Positions 34,651 through 47,140 are shown, counted from the first letter of the stretch. The stretch: DNA of 64,000 nt from Crocodylus rhombifer (GCA_038503035.1 JAVSML010020434.1:1-64000), one strand, 5' to 3'. The notes: generated by a model from the letters alone, not told the origin. Translations and numbers: made by a program.

Positions 34651-37542
34651 ATGGAGGGGACTACTGCCACTTCTGGCCCGCTGAGCGACCCTTGCAAAGC
34701 CAGCAGACCAAGGCACTTAAGGGAGCCCACCCCTGCCCCAGCCCTGGCACAATCTGTGGGCAAGGCAAGAGCCCCTAAGGGCACACTTGCCTGCCTGTAC
34801 ACTAATGCCAGGAGCCTGGGAAACAAGCAGGAGGAGCTTGTCCTCCTGCTCAGTGCAAAGAATTATGACGTCACTGGGATAACGGAGACCTGGTGGGACT
34901 CCACCCATGACTGGACCATGAGTATAGAGGGCTATACCCTGTATAGGAGGGATCGTGTTGACAAAAGGGGTGGGGGTGTAGCTCTCTGTGTGAAGGAAAG
35001 CTACGTGTCCCTGCAAGCTGATGTTGGCGACTGGCATGGAGAGCTAGAGAACCTCTGGGTAAAGATTTGTGGGAAAAACAGCACAGGGGACACAACAGTG
35101 GGAGTCTACTACAGACCTCCCACTCAAAGTCCTGAGCTTGACCAGGAGTTCACCCGGGAACTGACTGAGGCCGCTCTCTCCAGGACCTTGGTTGTCATGG
35201 GTGACTTCAATTATCTCGTGGGAAGATCACTCAGCAAAATCCGAGCGGTCGCAAAGCTTTCTCTCGTGCGTGGATGACCTCTACCTGACCCAAGAAGTCT
35301 ATGGGCCAATGAGAGGCAAAGCGCTGCTCAGCCTGGTACTGGCTACGGGGGATGACCTAATCGGCGACCTAGTGATTGATGGGAAGCTGGGTGACAGCGA
35401 CCATGAGCTGATCACCTTCACCATCTGCCGTAAAGCTGGCAAGTCAGTCAGCAACCCAGAAGTCCTTGACTTCAGAAAAGCCGACTTTGACAAGCTCAAG
35501 AGGCTTGTTGGTCAGGCCCTCAGAGACCATGACTCCAGGGAGATGGGAGTTCAAGAAGAGTGGTTGCTTCTCAAGGAAGCGATCCTCAATGCACAAGCTA
35601 AATCTATTCTAACACGGAGGAAAGGCAGCAAGAAGGCACAGCAGCCCTCCTGACTCTCCAGGGACCTAGCGGACCTCCTGCGGCTAAAAAGGAAAGCCTA
35701 CAAAGGATGGAGGACGGGATTCACCTCCAAGGAGAATTATTCTGCACTGGTCCGGTTCTGCAGGGAGCAAACCAGGAAAGCCAAGGCTGCAACTGAACTC
35801 CAACTAGCTTCAAGCATCAAGGACAACAAAAAGTCCTTTTTCAGATATGTGGGGAGCCGGAGGAAAAGCAAGGGCAATGTTGGACCCCTGCTAAACCAGA
35901 TGGGGCAACTGAAAACTGACGCCCAGGAAAAAGCCAACCTATTAAATAGGTACTTTGCATCAGTTTTTCATCAGTCCCATGGGACGCCCATGCCTGCTAT
36001 GGAACAGGGAGATCTGGGTGATGGGGATCCCCTACCCTCCATAAATGCTGACCTCATGAAGGAACACGTTGAGAAGCTGGATACTTTCAAGTCAGCCGGC
36101 CCTGACAATCTGCACCCCAGGGTACTCAAGGAGCTGGCGAGCGTCATAGCCCAGCCCCTGGCATGGATCTTTGAAAACTCCTGGTGCTCTGGTGTAGTGC
36201 CCGAAGACTGGAAGAAGGCCAATGTGGTGCCGATCTTCAAGAAAGGGAGGAGAGTGGATCCGGCTAACTACAGGCCCATTAGCCTGACTTCTATCCTGGG
36301 GAAGATCTTAGAAAAGTTTATTAAGGAGGCCATCCTTGATGGACTGGCCCAGGCTAACATTCTAAGGGACAGCCAGCACGGGTTTGTTGCGGGTAGGTCT
36401 TGTTTGACCAATCTCATTTCCTTCTATGACCAGGTGACCTATCACCTGGACAAGGGAAAAGAGATTGATGTCATATATCTTGACTTCAAAAAAGCCTTTG
36501 ATCTGGTATCCCATGATCACCTCTTGGCCAAACTGGCCAGTTGTGGCCTTGGCTCCACCACGATCTGCTGGCTGGGAAACTGGCTCCGTGGTCAGACCCA
36601 GAGGGTTGTAATTGATGGCAGTCACTCATCGTGGTGCCCTGTGACCAGTGGGGTCCCTCAAGGCTCTGTCCTTGGACCGATAGTGTTCAACATCTTCATT
36701 AATGATGTGGACATTGGAGTCAGGAGCGGACTGGCCAAGTTCGCCGATGACACCGAACTTTGGGGCAAAGCATCCACGCCAGAAGATAGGCGGGTGATCC
36801 AGGCTGACCTGGACAAGCTCAGCAAATGGGCAGACGAGAACCTGGTGGTGTTTAACACCGAAAAATGCAAGGTTCTCCACCTTAGGAGGAAAAACCTGCA
36901 GCTTCCTTAAAGGCTTGGCAGTGCTACGTTGGATAGCACCACAGAAGAAAGAGACTTGGGGTCATCATTGACCACAAGATGAACATGAGCCTCCAATGCT
37001 ATGCTGTGGCTAGTAAAGCAACCAAAACGCTGGCGTGCATCCATAGATGCTTCTCAAGAAAATCCCGGGACATCATTCTCCCCTTGTACTCGGCTTTGGT
37101 GAGGCCACAGCTGGAGTACTGCGTCCAGTTTTGGGCTCCACAATTCAAAAAGGATGTGGAGAAGCTTGAGAGAGTCCAGAGGAGAGCCACGTGCATGATC
37201 AGAGGTCAGGAAAACAGATCTTACGATGACAGGCTGAGAGCCATGGGACTCTTTAGCCTGGAAAAGGGCAGGCTCAGGGGTGATCTGATGGCCACCTATA
37301 AGTTTATCAGGGGTGACCACCAGGATCTGGGGGAACGTTTGTTCACCAGAGCGTCCCAAGGGATGACGAGGTCGAACGGTCACAAACTCCTGCAAGACCG
37401 TTTCAGGCTGGACATAAGGAAGAATTTCTTTACTGTCCGAGGCCCCAAGGTCTGGAACAGTCTGCCAGCAGAGGTGGTTCAAGCACCTATATTGAACACC
37501 TTCAAGAGTAAATTGGATGCTTATCTTGCTGGGATCCTATGA
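34651..37542 (+). pseudogene. CR1 ORF2: endonuclease and reverse transcriptase
   Basis: The protein would nick the target and copy the CR1 RNA. The AP-type endonuclease shows LYTNARSLGNKQEEL, ITETWWD, the RRDR region and MGDFNY. A frameshift near 35,211 looks like a small deletion just after MGDFNY. The second segment has GDSDHELITF and LDFRKADF. It is interrupted by TGA at 35,651-35,653 where related copies have Trp, and then continues in the same frame. The reverse transcriptase has YRPISLTSILGKILEKFI, DSQHGFVAGRSC, YLDFKKAFDLVSHD, SGVPQGSVLGP and FADDTELWG (FADD at 36,740-36,751). A second frameshift near 36,905 precedes the C-terminal region ([12 protein letters not shown]). The start is 12 bases after the ORF1 stop, in the same frame. 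Confidence 0.9.
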
Positions 37543-37616
37543 CCCCAGCTGTCTTCCTGCCCTTTGGGCAGGGGGCTGGACTCAATGATCTCCCGAGGTC
37601 CCTTCCAGCCCTAATG

Positions 37617-37645
37617 TTTATGAAATCTATGAAATCTATGAAATA
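37617..37645 (+). repeat. CR1 3'-terminal microsatellite
   Basis: About three ATGAAATCT units end the CR1. CR1 elements end in short tandem repeats of about this length rather than poly(A), so this marks the exact 3' end. Confidence 0.85.
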
Positions 37646-38149
37646 CCTGTGGACTGGGATGAGGCTATTAGGGAGAAGGTGGCATCACTGGGGCACATTA
37701 CAGTGCAGAGAGCCCAGAGCCAGAGGGCGCAGTTACTGAGGCCAAGGGTCCAGTGACAACAAAAGACCGAATTAGACTGAAGCCTCATCACAAGAGACCA
37801 CATCCAAATGCCATCTGTGAGGCATGGGGCATGGTAATGGGGAGGTTTTGGAGCCACACATCTAGACCATAAGGTTTGGGGGTATTGTAAGGTACCCCTG
37901 AGGTTGGTACCCAGTAAGGGATCCAACAACCCGCAGGGTTTAAAAGAGTCTGTCAGGACTGTAACTGAGGAGCAACTTGAGGGCAGCTTCCTGATTCATC
38001 ATTTAAACCAGCAAGACATGGCAGTAGAGATTAGTAGGCACCCATAGGGTAGAGCCAGCATGGTCACAGTGCCCTCGAGACATCACGGCTATCCCTGGGA
38101 AGGCTGTATCTTGACACAAATATCCTGAAACTGATTGACTACTTCCACC

Positions 38150-38360
38150 TGGCTGAGTGCTCTGGACACCTACAGATCACTAAGTGGTTGTTCAAGGCCC
38201 TCAACACCAACAGTGACTGGTAGGAGTGCATCATCCTGCATATCTGGGACAAAAAGCAGTGGCTGCAAAACTTCTGCATATGCCAGGCCACCTTTATGGA
38301 CATAGTAGCCCAGCTGGCACCTCTATATTGAGTGGCAGGACGTCAACATAAGGTGACCCC
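38150..38360 (+). pseudogene. PIF/Harbinger-like transposase fragment
   Basis: From 38,215 the frame reads DW(stop)ECIILHIWDKKQWLQNF, then CQATFMDIVAQLAPLY, a stop, and a further dozen residues. The spacing of W, NF, ATF and QLxP resembles the N-terminal part of HARBI1-like nucleases (WLxNFRM, ATF, QLxP). Two stops and loss of the downstream DDE region make it a dead scrap. It lies immediately after the LTR at 32,969-38,116. The match is from memory of the family pattern and is moderately secure. Confidence 0.45.
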
Positions 38361-40039
38361 TGCTTCCAGCCTCCTGAGACACTACTTCAGGGACTGGCCC
38401 CCATCCTGCTTGCCCAGGAAATAATCTGCCAGGGTTTACCTGAGCAAGCCTCAGGTACTCAGGGCTCTCATATGTACCCAGGCACATATGAAAGCCCTCA
38501 TTTAAGGGCTCTAAGTTCTTTCCCCAGATGGGATAGTAGAAGAAGGGCTAGGCTCTGTCATTGTGTTTGGTAATGTCCTGGGGGGTGGGGTGCGTCTGGG
38601 TGTCTGTGGGTGTGTCCAGATATCCCTGGGTGGGTGAGGATCTTGCTGAAAAGTATGTTGGGATGTGTGGGTGTGAGTCTTGGCATGTTGTTCCTTCTCA
38701 CGCAACTGGGTCCAGGTCTGGTCAGGTATGTCTCACATTCCAGGGTGACTGGTGACACCCTCACAAAATCCAAGCTTTCCATCTGCCAGCCCCAGCTTAA
38801 TTGGCCATCCTTCCCTCCCCCAAGCCCCAGACTTTCCAAGGGCATCCACTTGCTACCACTAACCATGCCAGTAATGCCAACACATGACCTGGGCTAACAT
38901 ATCTCAGGTATCCCAGGAGTGGCTGGTCTAGCCATGTCCTTTCCCAAGCCCTGAATTCATCCAAGTCACCTTCCTGCTGGTGCACTTCTATCTGTGCACC
39001 TCTTGGTCCAGTCCTGAAATGCCAGAACTAGTTCCTGCATACTGGATCTTTAGGTCTAGGGTTTTGGGTCAGTGTCCAAATCTTGCGGTCATGGGCCTTT
39101 GGGTCCATCCTCGAGCCTTGGGGAGGTTTTGGCCTGTGTTGGGAAGTTGGGGGCAAGGGGGTATTGGCTGACTGGAGGCCTGGGTTGAGTTCAGGAGACA
39201 TAGCTCCTTTGGACCCCTGTGTTTCCCTGTAGCCCAATATGATCTCATACCATGCCCAGTGTCCAAGTTTTCTAAATGGACCAACCTCCCAAAAGTTTCT
39301 TTGAACCACAACAGAATCTGAAAACTTCCATTTCTAGATCACTTTTTAAAATTCATGCTGAATGAAGGAGTGATTATCCTAATAGTTTTTTCCCTTGGTG
39401 AAATGCAATGCATTAGACATTTGCTTCTAGCTAACAAAAGAGACCATTCACATTTGGCACTAACTGGAATTTTGGTTACCACTTTTTGCAGAAAGGGCAA
39501 AACTGAAAAATTTTAAGACTATATAATTTCCTTTACCCTCCATTGTGGAGGGCAGGTGCATAGTCTGGGCAGTAGGGGAAATCATTTTTCTGCCTTGCTA
39601 TGGGATTGCCATCCACTCTAAATTCCCTTATTATTATTTATTCTGTAAAACCTTAATTGCATGGGGCACACACAGTAGGTAGTGTTTTAAAAACATAAGC
39701 TTTTACCCTGAAGAGTTCAAAGTCTAAACAAGAAATCCATGTGCACTGAAAAATAACCTTGAAGACTAAGGAAATTCAGAGGGAGGGATGCTTCTCTCCA
39801 TTTTTAATGCTTAGCTTTAGGACTACCCTGCAGACTGTAAGGGCCTACACTGCTTTTCCTAAGAGCCCTGCAAAATCTGGCTATGCTGCTATTCTTAAAG
39901 GTCAAAGACTCAAATACTTAAGTTTCAATTTATTTTCTATTTGCTATCAGGTGCTTGAAAGAAAATGAGGAAAGTATTTCTGCAGGCAAACTGTACATAT
40001 TCCATCTGGGAACTTAGATAAGCCCAGATAGAAACAACT
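38361..40039. other. No gene seen
   Basis: A G/T-rich stretch with repeated 'gggtgtgt' words near 38,580-38,690 is followed by ordinary sequence. Near 39,690-39,740, 'cctgaagagttcaaagtcta' resembles a piece of a common amniote repeat, but too little is present to call it. The open frames are chance. Confidence 0.4.
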
Positions 40040-42475
40040 GAAAATGTTTGTACACCTATGCAAGAAGCCTGGGCAATAAAATGGAGGAACTGGAACTTCT
40101 GGTGTGAGACACGAAACCTGCTATTATAGGAATAACAGAAACATGGTGGGATGGTAGTCACAACTGGAACACAGGTATTGAACACGGAAAATGGGATTCA
40201 GATTGTAGGATAATATAGGCATGCCCCAAATACAAAACAAATACTTTGCCCACAGTCTACAATAAGGATGAAAATGTGTATGACAGTAATGGTTGAGAGC
40301 CTACTCAGAAAGAGAATATAGTAATGGAAATTACCACATCTCAGGTGGAAGCAAAATTTAGATTCCTTACTGTGATGAACCAGAAGAGGGGAGTGATTAG
40401 CTGAAAGAACTAGCCCATGAAACAGCAACTCTTGTTGAACAGATCTTCAGTGAATCTGTCAATTCAAGAACAGAATCCTATGACTGGAGAATATTAAATG
40501 TAGTGCCTATATTTAAGAAAAAAAGCCAGAAGGAGGGAGACCAATTCTACTTCAGGACTGTTAGTTTCACTCCAGTACTCTGCAAGGTTTTGGAAAAGAT
40601 GTTGAAGTAAAGAATAATCAAGGACATGGAGATAACCAGAAAATGTGACAAAAACAACTTAGAAGGAAGGTCATGTCAGATCAGTTTAATATCTTTCTAA
40701 CAAGACAGGTAAACTGACTTGTTAGATAATGGCAAAGCAATGTACCTAGTCGATACAGATTTAAGGAAAAATGTTGATAATGTGGCTCATGGGAAATTAT
40801 TACCTAAAATGAAAAAAAAATGGATGTTAATACTCTAGTCATAAGGTGGGTATGGAGCTGGCTGATGTGGCAATTACAAGGGATTATACTGAAAGGAGAA
40901 TTATCTGGGGAGAGATTACTGATTATTCCTCAGGGATCTGTTGAGGGACCTATTCTGTTTAATATTTTGATCAGCATGTCAGGTACAAAAAACAAATGCA
41001 TGTATATGAAAATTACAGATGACACAAAGGTATAGCTGATATAAAGCAGAACTGGGAAATCATGCAGGAAGAATTAAATATTCTTATGAAGTAAAAGAAA
41101 TGGTAAGACACGTATTAGTGCAATGGACAAGGTCATTAATTTAGGGTTAATACCAAGATCTCTTGCTATCTGATCAAAGCTCAGTCTAGAAGTGACAGAG
41201 GAACAGAGAAAGACCAGAATGTATCTGTTGATTATATGGTGACCAGGAGCAAGCCCATATGAAACCATGACAGAGTCTAATGCAGTTTTAGGATGTACTA
41301 GGTAGTATTCTTGTTAGAAGAGACAGGGATGGTTTATTACTGTAAAAGACTGTATTGTATACAGTTCTGCTCACCTATGTTAAAAATTAATTTAATCTAC
41401 AATTGGTTCAGAAAGGGTCTAATAAGAGGATTAGGGGAATGGAAAAGTTATTTTATTAGAGGAGATGAAAGGAATTTGACTTGTTCAATTTAACAAAATG
41501 AAGGTTGAGAGGGGGTATAGTTTCTCTTCATAACCATGTTAGGATGTGACTTAAAAGAAAAGGGAAGAGCACTTCAAGTTAAAAAAACAATAATGGTATA
41601 ATAGACAATGAGTAAAAATGGGTCACAAACAACCTTCAACTGAAAATTAGAAGAAGCTTTCTAACCATCAGAGAAGTGAAGTTTTGGATATTCACCTGAC
41701 CAGAGGAGGAGGAGCATGACACCTGAATCCCTGTAACACAAAGTTGGTATGTTTATGGATGAGATAATATGATAGGAAAGGAGGTTCTTGGGCCAGTAAT
41801 CAGGAGCATATGATAAATGATGTCTGGCATCCTTAAAATGGGATTAAAACCTCATTTTGGTTTGACCTCTTTGAAAGGCATTTATGTATGGCAGGTGTCT
41901 TGTAATCCCATCCTTCATGGTTTTACCACCTGCTGGTGCTAGAATTTGTTTTACGTCACTGAAGAAATTATTTATCTTCTGTTTTTTTTCCTGGGGGGTG
42001 TGGGGGAGAGGTTTATTTGTTTTGTGTTGTTTCCCCACCCCCACTCCATTTGTCTGAGGCCCTGGACCTTGGTCATGTCCAAAGGTAGGAGATTGGCTTG
42101 GATGTGTTGCTGTTCCCAAAGGTTCCTAATGAACGGCTTAGGTACGTTTTTAATGAGTCTTGATTACATGCCCAAGAGGTATACAATTCCAGATTTGGGT
42201 GCAGGAAAGAATTTTCTGCCAGGTCAGTTTGGCAAAGACCATTTCCTCTCACTTCCTCTGCAGTGTAGAGCATGGTCCACTTAGGAATTGACTTAGTGAA
42301 TTTTATTTAGGTGGCACCTTCACATTTCCTGCATTCTTCCTTCTGCACACTTTTCCCCAATGTTTTATGGCTGTAGTGCATGCCAGAGCAGGTAGTTTGG
42401 TAGAACATATTTGGAAAATGTTTGCCTGTGAATATAGAAGATTGGACTTGATGGCTGTGAGTCTGTTTTACTCAT
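40040..42475 (+). mobile_element. Old CR1 LINE with endonuclease, RT and 3' UTR pieces
   Basis: The endonuclease start is visible near 40,050 (the equivalent of NARSLGNK), with GITETWWD near 40,130. A deletion joins this to the reverse transcriptase region near 40,530-40,960, with a PQGSVEGPILFNIL segment near 40,930. The C-terminal region follows near 41,310-41,680. The 3' UTR shows the motifs 'caggaaagaattttctgcca' and 'acttcctctgcagtg' near 42,200-42,265. It ends with 'gaagattggacttgatggct'. It is heavily decayed. No open frame of it would make a working protein. Confidence 0.75.
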
Positions 42476-44859
42476 ATGTTGCTATGAATTTGTTTGTATC
42501 AATGGAACACATCCATTACCATCACACCAAAACAATTCAGCTTCTTAAAAGCAAGAGCCCTCTCTCCTCTCCTCTTTCCCTCCCCCTCTCCCCGGACAGA
42601 ATGGGAAGAGGAATGTCCAGAGAGGATGTTTTTTCTTGGAGGGGGCTGTGTGAAGGGAAAGTTTCTAAACCCAAATAAAACAACTGACATCTTCCTTTAT
42701 ACTTTACCCCAACAATCCACTCTGGTTCTGAAACCACCCCAAGTTTGTGCTGCAAAGTGCAAGGGAGGAGATAGGAAGGTTCCTACATTTGTGTGGCTCT
42801 GAATCTCTAATTTCTAAGGGACTGAGCCAGAGCCCTGGATCTGAACTCTAGTGATCAAAATATATACACCTTGCTGTTGTGGTTCACTTCTGTTCCTGAA
42901 TTAGCCCATTATACCTTAGTTTTATTATGCCAGAGGATTTTAGCTTTAAGCTAAATCATAAATACCTGAAAAATGGGCGGTGGAAATTTATGAGGGAAAT
43001 GCTAAGAGCCCTTATCTACAGTGACAAAATTGCCACCACCATAATCTCTATTAAGTAGTACAAAATTACAGTGTAACAGCTCTGAAATTACATGTGACAT
43101 CTGCATGAATACCAAATCGATTCATTATGTTCAGCCCTATTACAAAAAGCACTTACTGAATTTGTACTGATTATAACCCTTACAAATTAACAGTTACCCA
43201 AGCGAACTTACTTTCCAATGTACATATATTATTTAAAGATCACAGTTCAGTTAAACGAAGGTAACAGCGCAAATAATATTGCCACTTAGTGTGGAGTACC
43301 ACTTCTGAGTAAAGTACCCCCAATTTTTTAAAGTTCTTTTAAAGTGCTTGAATTTTACATATAAAAAGTCTTTTATTTTTTTCCAGCATGTCATTCTCTT
43401 GCTCCCTCTCAGGAAATGAAATCTAAGGGAAAAAACCCAAGAAGGAATATGATAAATGTCCACATTATGCAGAATTTGCCTTTTGAAATCCCACTCTCCA
43501 TTGCGCAAGCCAGAGTTTTATAGAGATATAAATCACAAAGAAATAAGAAGCTAGTAATGAGATAGAAGTACATTTGAAATATGGATGCAAATCCTCACCA
43601 CCTGCTGAGCAAAAATAGTCTGTGGAGACTGTCCTGAAAACTGAACTGCCATTAACATCTTGTAAGCACTAAATTTTCAGGAGAAGAATAGTGGAATTAT
43701 ATGTCTGTGAAATGCCAAAGACCTCCCTGATTTATCTCTAAGCACAATGTTTCAGCCACATCTACATAAATATTTTAACAGGAATTTAATTTTCATTTTA
43801 GTCGCACAATAAATCTTATTTCATGATATAATTTTGTGCTAAACGAGTTACCTTTTGAGAGTGCATGCACACACATTTGTGTTCATTCTTCTTTTGGGCT
43901 TGACAAATATAATTTGAATATACAAAATATCAGTGCATTTATTGACAGAAGTGTCCTGCCACAGGCAGCTTAATTTTATCAAAAATCTCTCTTTATTTAA
44001 ACATTATTTATCCAGCAGCTACCAATTGACTTGTATCTAATTTGTATATCCTCGAGTCAGAACTCTCTAGGTCACATCAGAAAAACAACAACAACAAAAT
44101 CTTTTCAAAGCTACAAGTGGGTGTACTTATTGGGATAGATGCATTGGCTGTGGAAGCACAGGAGAGACTTACTACTTCATCTTCTTGTCAGTGCATTTTA
44201 TAAATAGCAGTGTGAACACAGGTATCTCTTGTCTGATTTAATCTTATCTTACTGACTGTGCATTTTGGATGTCATTGCTGCTGCTGTTTGAACATGTTAT
44301 TCTAGAAACAGCAAAAATGTTTAGCAAATCACTCCGAATGTCCCCAGAGGATGATGAGAATGCTATGAACTAATTTTACTATAGGTGGGATGCTGGATGC
44401 AGGGTCTTCATGCCAGAGAGTCTTTCTAGAACTGGTGTAGTGCAAATTGCCTGTAATTGCCATTCCGCTGAGAAGCATGGAGCTGATTAGCACAACTCAC
44501 AAAGCAAGCTGGCTCTGCTGAAGAAGGATTTAGGCAAGACGCGTTCCATCTCAGTGAACTTGTGAAAAGGGAAATATCACCTACAGAGGTGCACAACACA
44601 TGGTTGAGCCCAGCCATTCCAGTGATCGACAGTAATAAATGCAATTTTATCCCATTGCTAGATTAAATGAAAAGGTATTTAAAAAGCAGATGGCATGACC
44701 TGGGTCCTTGCTCCACAACACTCAGCTAATTTATGATGTGCCTGTATGTACAGTCCAGTTTCCTGGTTGCAAATGTTCTGAGGGCTTGAATATGCTCTTA
44801 GCAGCTCTGCTAATGGCAGCTATCCATTGAGAAGTCTATCTTGCAAGTAGCCCTCATTC
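42476..44859. other. AT-rich stretch, nothing recognised
   Basis: I see no element termini, RNA genes or coding motifs. All open frames are short and without recognisable domains. Confidence 0.45.
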
Positions 44860-44985
44860 AGTAAGAGTAATAGTTGAGAAAGAGGGTAAATGACTTGTCC
44901 AGGGTTTCAAAGAAAGCTTGTAGTAGCCAAAGAAATAACTTGGATCTTCTGCCTTTTGTAATCACTGCACTCTATAAGCACAGGC
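44860..44985 (-). repeat. MIR-like SINE remnant
   Basis: The order 'gagggtaaatgacttgtcca', 'gggtttcaaag', 'cttggatcttctgcctttt' and 'atcactgcactctataagc' follows the reverse complement of the MIR core. The remnant is diverged and truncated. Confidence 0.55.
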
Positions 44986-45067
44986 ATACAAGAATGAGAA
45001 GAATTAAACAAGTTTTGTCATGGAGTAGGAAGCAACTTCTACAGACCCTTTGTTTTTCTCTTACCAA

Positions 45068-45530
45068 CTGGGCACATCTACATATGCTAATTTAAGGTGC
45101 ATTAGCCATTTTTTAAGGCACATTAAAGGAATGAGTCTATGTACCTTAAAAATGGCTATTTTAGGTTATTCATGCCTAAATTTGATACCTACAAAAAGTG
45201 CGTGAAGGCGATTTAGGTGCACTTCTACATGTGTGCATGCTAAGGTGCATTAACATGGTGTACAGACTGATTTGGGACTAAAGTTAGTCCCAAGTCAGTC
45301 AACGTACACAGCCATTAATGCGCCTTAGTGCGTTTACACATGTATTAAGGCACCTTAGCTGTTCCTGCCTAGATTTGATACTTGCAAGCAAGCAGGTAGT
45401 CCCAATTTGGCCCGCACACCACGTTAATGTGCATTAGCACGTGCACGTGTGAATACGCACTTAAATCATCTTCATGTGCATTAGGCAAATGTGCATTAAG
45501 TTTAGGTGTGTGTAAAAGCATGTATAGAGA
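45068..45530. repeat. Foldback element rich in GTGCATTA words
   Basis: The segment is an imperfect palindrome centred at about 45,283. The inner stem pairs 45,265-45,280 (GACTGATTTGGGACTA) with 45,285-45,300 (TAGTCCCAAGTCAGTC) with one mismatch. The pairing extends outward through GTGTACA/GTACAC, TAAGGTGCATTAA/TTAATGCGCCTTA and ACATGTGT/ACACATGT. Outer words such as 'aaggtgcattagcc' and the complement of 'aaatgtgcattaa' continue the symmetry. It is consistent with a MITE or foldback DNA transposon. Exact ends and target duplication are not resolved, and the open frames across it are chance. Confidence 0.6.
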
Positions 45531-46064
45531 ACAGAGGGACCACCTTCTAATTAATAGCTTTCTCAACCTCTTTAATCATGGAGCATCTATAAATTATAAC
45601 TTCTGTGAATACACTATTGTGCTGGCCTCTTTTCACCTCTTTTGCCTTCCTCTATCCTGTTAAAATATATTAATGGAAAATGAGACAGATGACAAACAAA
45701 TACAGTTGTACATCCCACATTTTCCCAAAACTTTCATCAACTTCCATAATGAAAAGGGCAAAATCTCCCAATCCTCATGTTTATTTGCTGGTGAATAAGG
45801 AAGACATTTTCTCTTTGGCTATAACTGTATTACTAATTGCATTATGGGAGTTTTACATCTGTCCCTGAAATACCCAACATTGGCTACTTTTGGAGGTATG
45901 TCTCCAAACTCAGTGGATCATTGCTTAGTTCCACATGGGTAACTCATTTTCTTGTTTAATTTTTTCCCCACTTCCCATCTATTGTAATAGCTTCCTCTGC
46001 TTTCCTCAACCCACAGCTCAGTGTATATCTGTAAAGCCATTACCCCACAGAAACAACATACTAT
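45531..46064. other. No gene seen
   Basis: AT-rich sequence with no recognisable feature. Confidence 0.45.
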
Positions 46065-47132
46065 ACTTTGAAAGATTATGGGAAACCTAAATTATGGGGG
46101 CATCCCTCCTACCAGAGGTAGGGACAATCTCAGGGATAGCTCTGTCAGGCCTTCGGTCAGTGCAGATGTAGTTAGGGATCTTCTGGAAGGGTTGGACATT
46201 TTTAAATCTGCAGGTCCAGATGCCCTCCACCCAAGGGTGTTGAGGGAGCTGGCAGGGGTCTTCACGGAGCCATTGGCTTGGCTGTATGAGCATTCATGGT
46301 CATCTGGCCAGGTGCTGCAGGATTGGAATCTGGCTAATGTGGTCCCAATTCTCAAGAAAGGGAGAAAGGAGGACCCAAATAACTACAGGCCTGTAAGCCT
46401 CACCTCGGTCCTTGGGAAGATCTTGGAGAAAATCATCAAGGAGCACATCTGTGGGGGACCAGCAGAGGAGATCATGCTCAGGGGCAACCAGGGGCATCAA
46501 AGGCAGGTCCTGCCTGACTAACCTGATTGCCTTTTATGGCCAGATAACTAACTCTTGGATGATGGTGTCACCAGGGACATAGTCTTTCTAGACTTTAAGA
46601 AGCCTTTGACACTGTTTCTCACCCCATTCTCATTAATAAATTAAGCGACTATGGCTTTGATGCTTACACAGTTGGATGGGTAAAAAACTGGCTGATCAGG
46701 TGCACCCAGAGAGTAGTGGAGGATGGGTTGTACTTAGCCTGGTGAGATGTGAGCAGTGGGGTCCCCCAGAGCTCAGTCCTTGGGCCCGCACTGTTTAACA
46801 TCTTCAGCAGTGACTTGGACAAAGCGGTGGAAAGCGTATTGTCCAAGTTTGCTGATGACACTAAGATGTGGGGTGAGGTGGGTGCAATTGAAGGGAGAGA
46901 GAGGCTGCAACTAGATTTAAACAGACTACAAAAGTGGGCAGATGAGAATAGGATGGGGTTGACCATAGACAAATGCAGGGTACTGCACCTTGGGAGAAGG
47001 AATCCACAACATACATACAGGCTGGGGAGTTCCCCTTGTCACAGGCACTGAAGTGCCTGCTCCTAAAGGACAGGTGTGGGTTGCCGGGGCAACCACAGAG
47101 GGCAGCTGACCGGAAGGGGGCAGGGCCTGGCC

Positions 47133-47140
47133 TATATAAA
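47133..47140 (+). promoter_or_regulatory. TATA box of LTR B
   Basis: TATATAAA lies 97 bases into the LTR, at the position equivalent to CATATAAG in the other copy. It is a plausible core promoter of the former provirus. Confidence 0.55.

Larger units (their letters stand above)
33430..37645 (+). mobile_element. Nearly full-length CR1 LINE
   Basis: The element has a short GC-rich 5' leader, ORF1 (33,628-34,638), ORF2 (34,651-37,542) and a 3' UTR. The UTR has the words 'ggctggactcaatgatctcc' and 'ggtcccttccagccc', and ends in repeats of ATGAAATCT. About 4.2 kb is close to the usual full length of a CR1. It sits inside the LTR at 32,969-38,116. The 5' boundary is placed where similarity to the other LTR copy stops, so it is uncertain by tens of bases. 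Only a few disabling changes are present, so it is the youngest LINE in the window. Confidence 0.88.
32969..38116 (+). mobile_element. Solo-LTR-like element A, split by a CR1 insertion
   Basis: The left part (32,969 to about 33,430) and right part (about 37,646-38,116) match the ends and body of the element at 47,037-48,205. The left part begins TGTTTCAGGGCAC against TGTCACAGGCAC and shares 'tgcctgctcct'. It also shares a TATA motif with a following 'gaggccagcag' or 'gaggtcaagcag' word. The right part shares 'ggggcatggtaatgggg' and 'gcaagacatggcag'. The flanks CAAGT and CAAAT (4 of 5) fit a 5-bp retroviral-type duplication. No internal retroviral genes are present. The LTR class is not determined. 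Confidence 0.65.

Noticed and set aside
34053..35095. Minus-strand open frames over the young CR1
   Set aside because: Antisense shadows of ORF1 and ORF2.
45427..45663. Open frames across the foldback element
   Set aside because: They arise from the palindromic GTGCATTA words and have no protein similarity.
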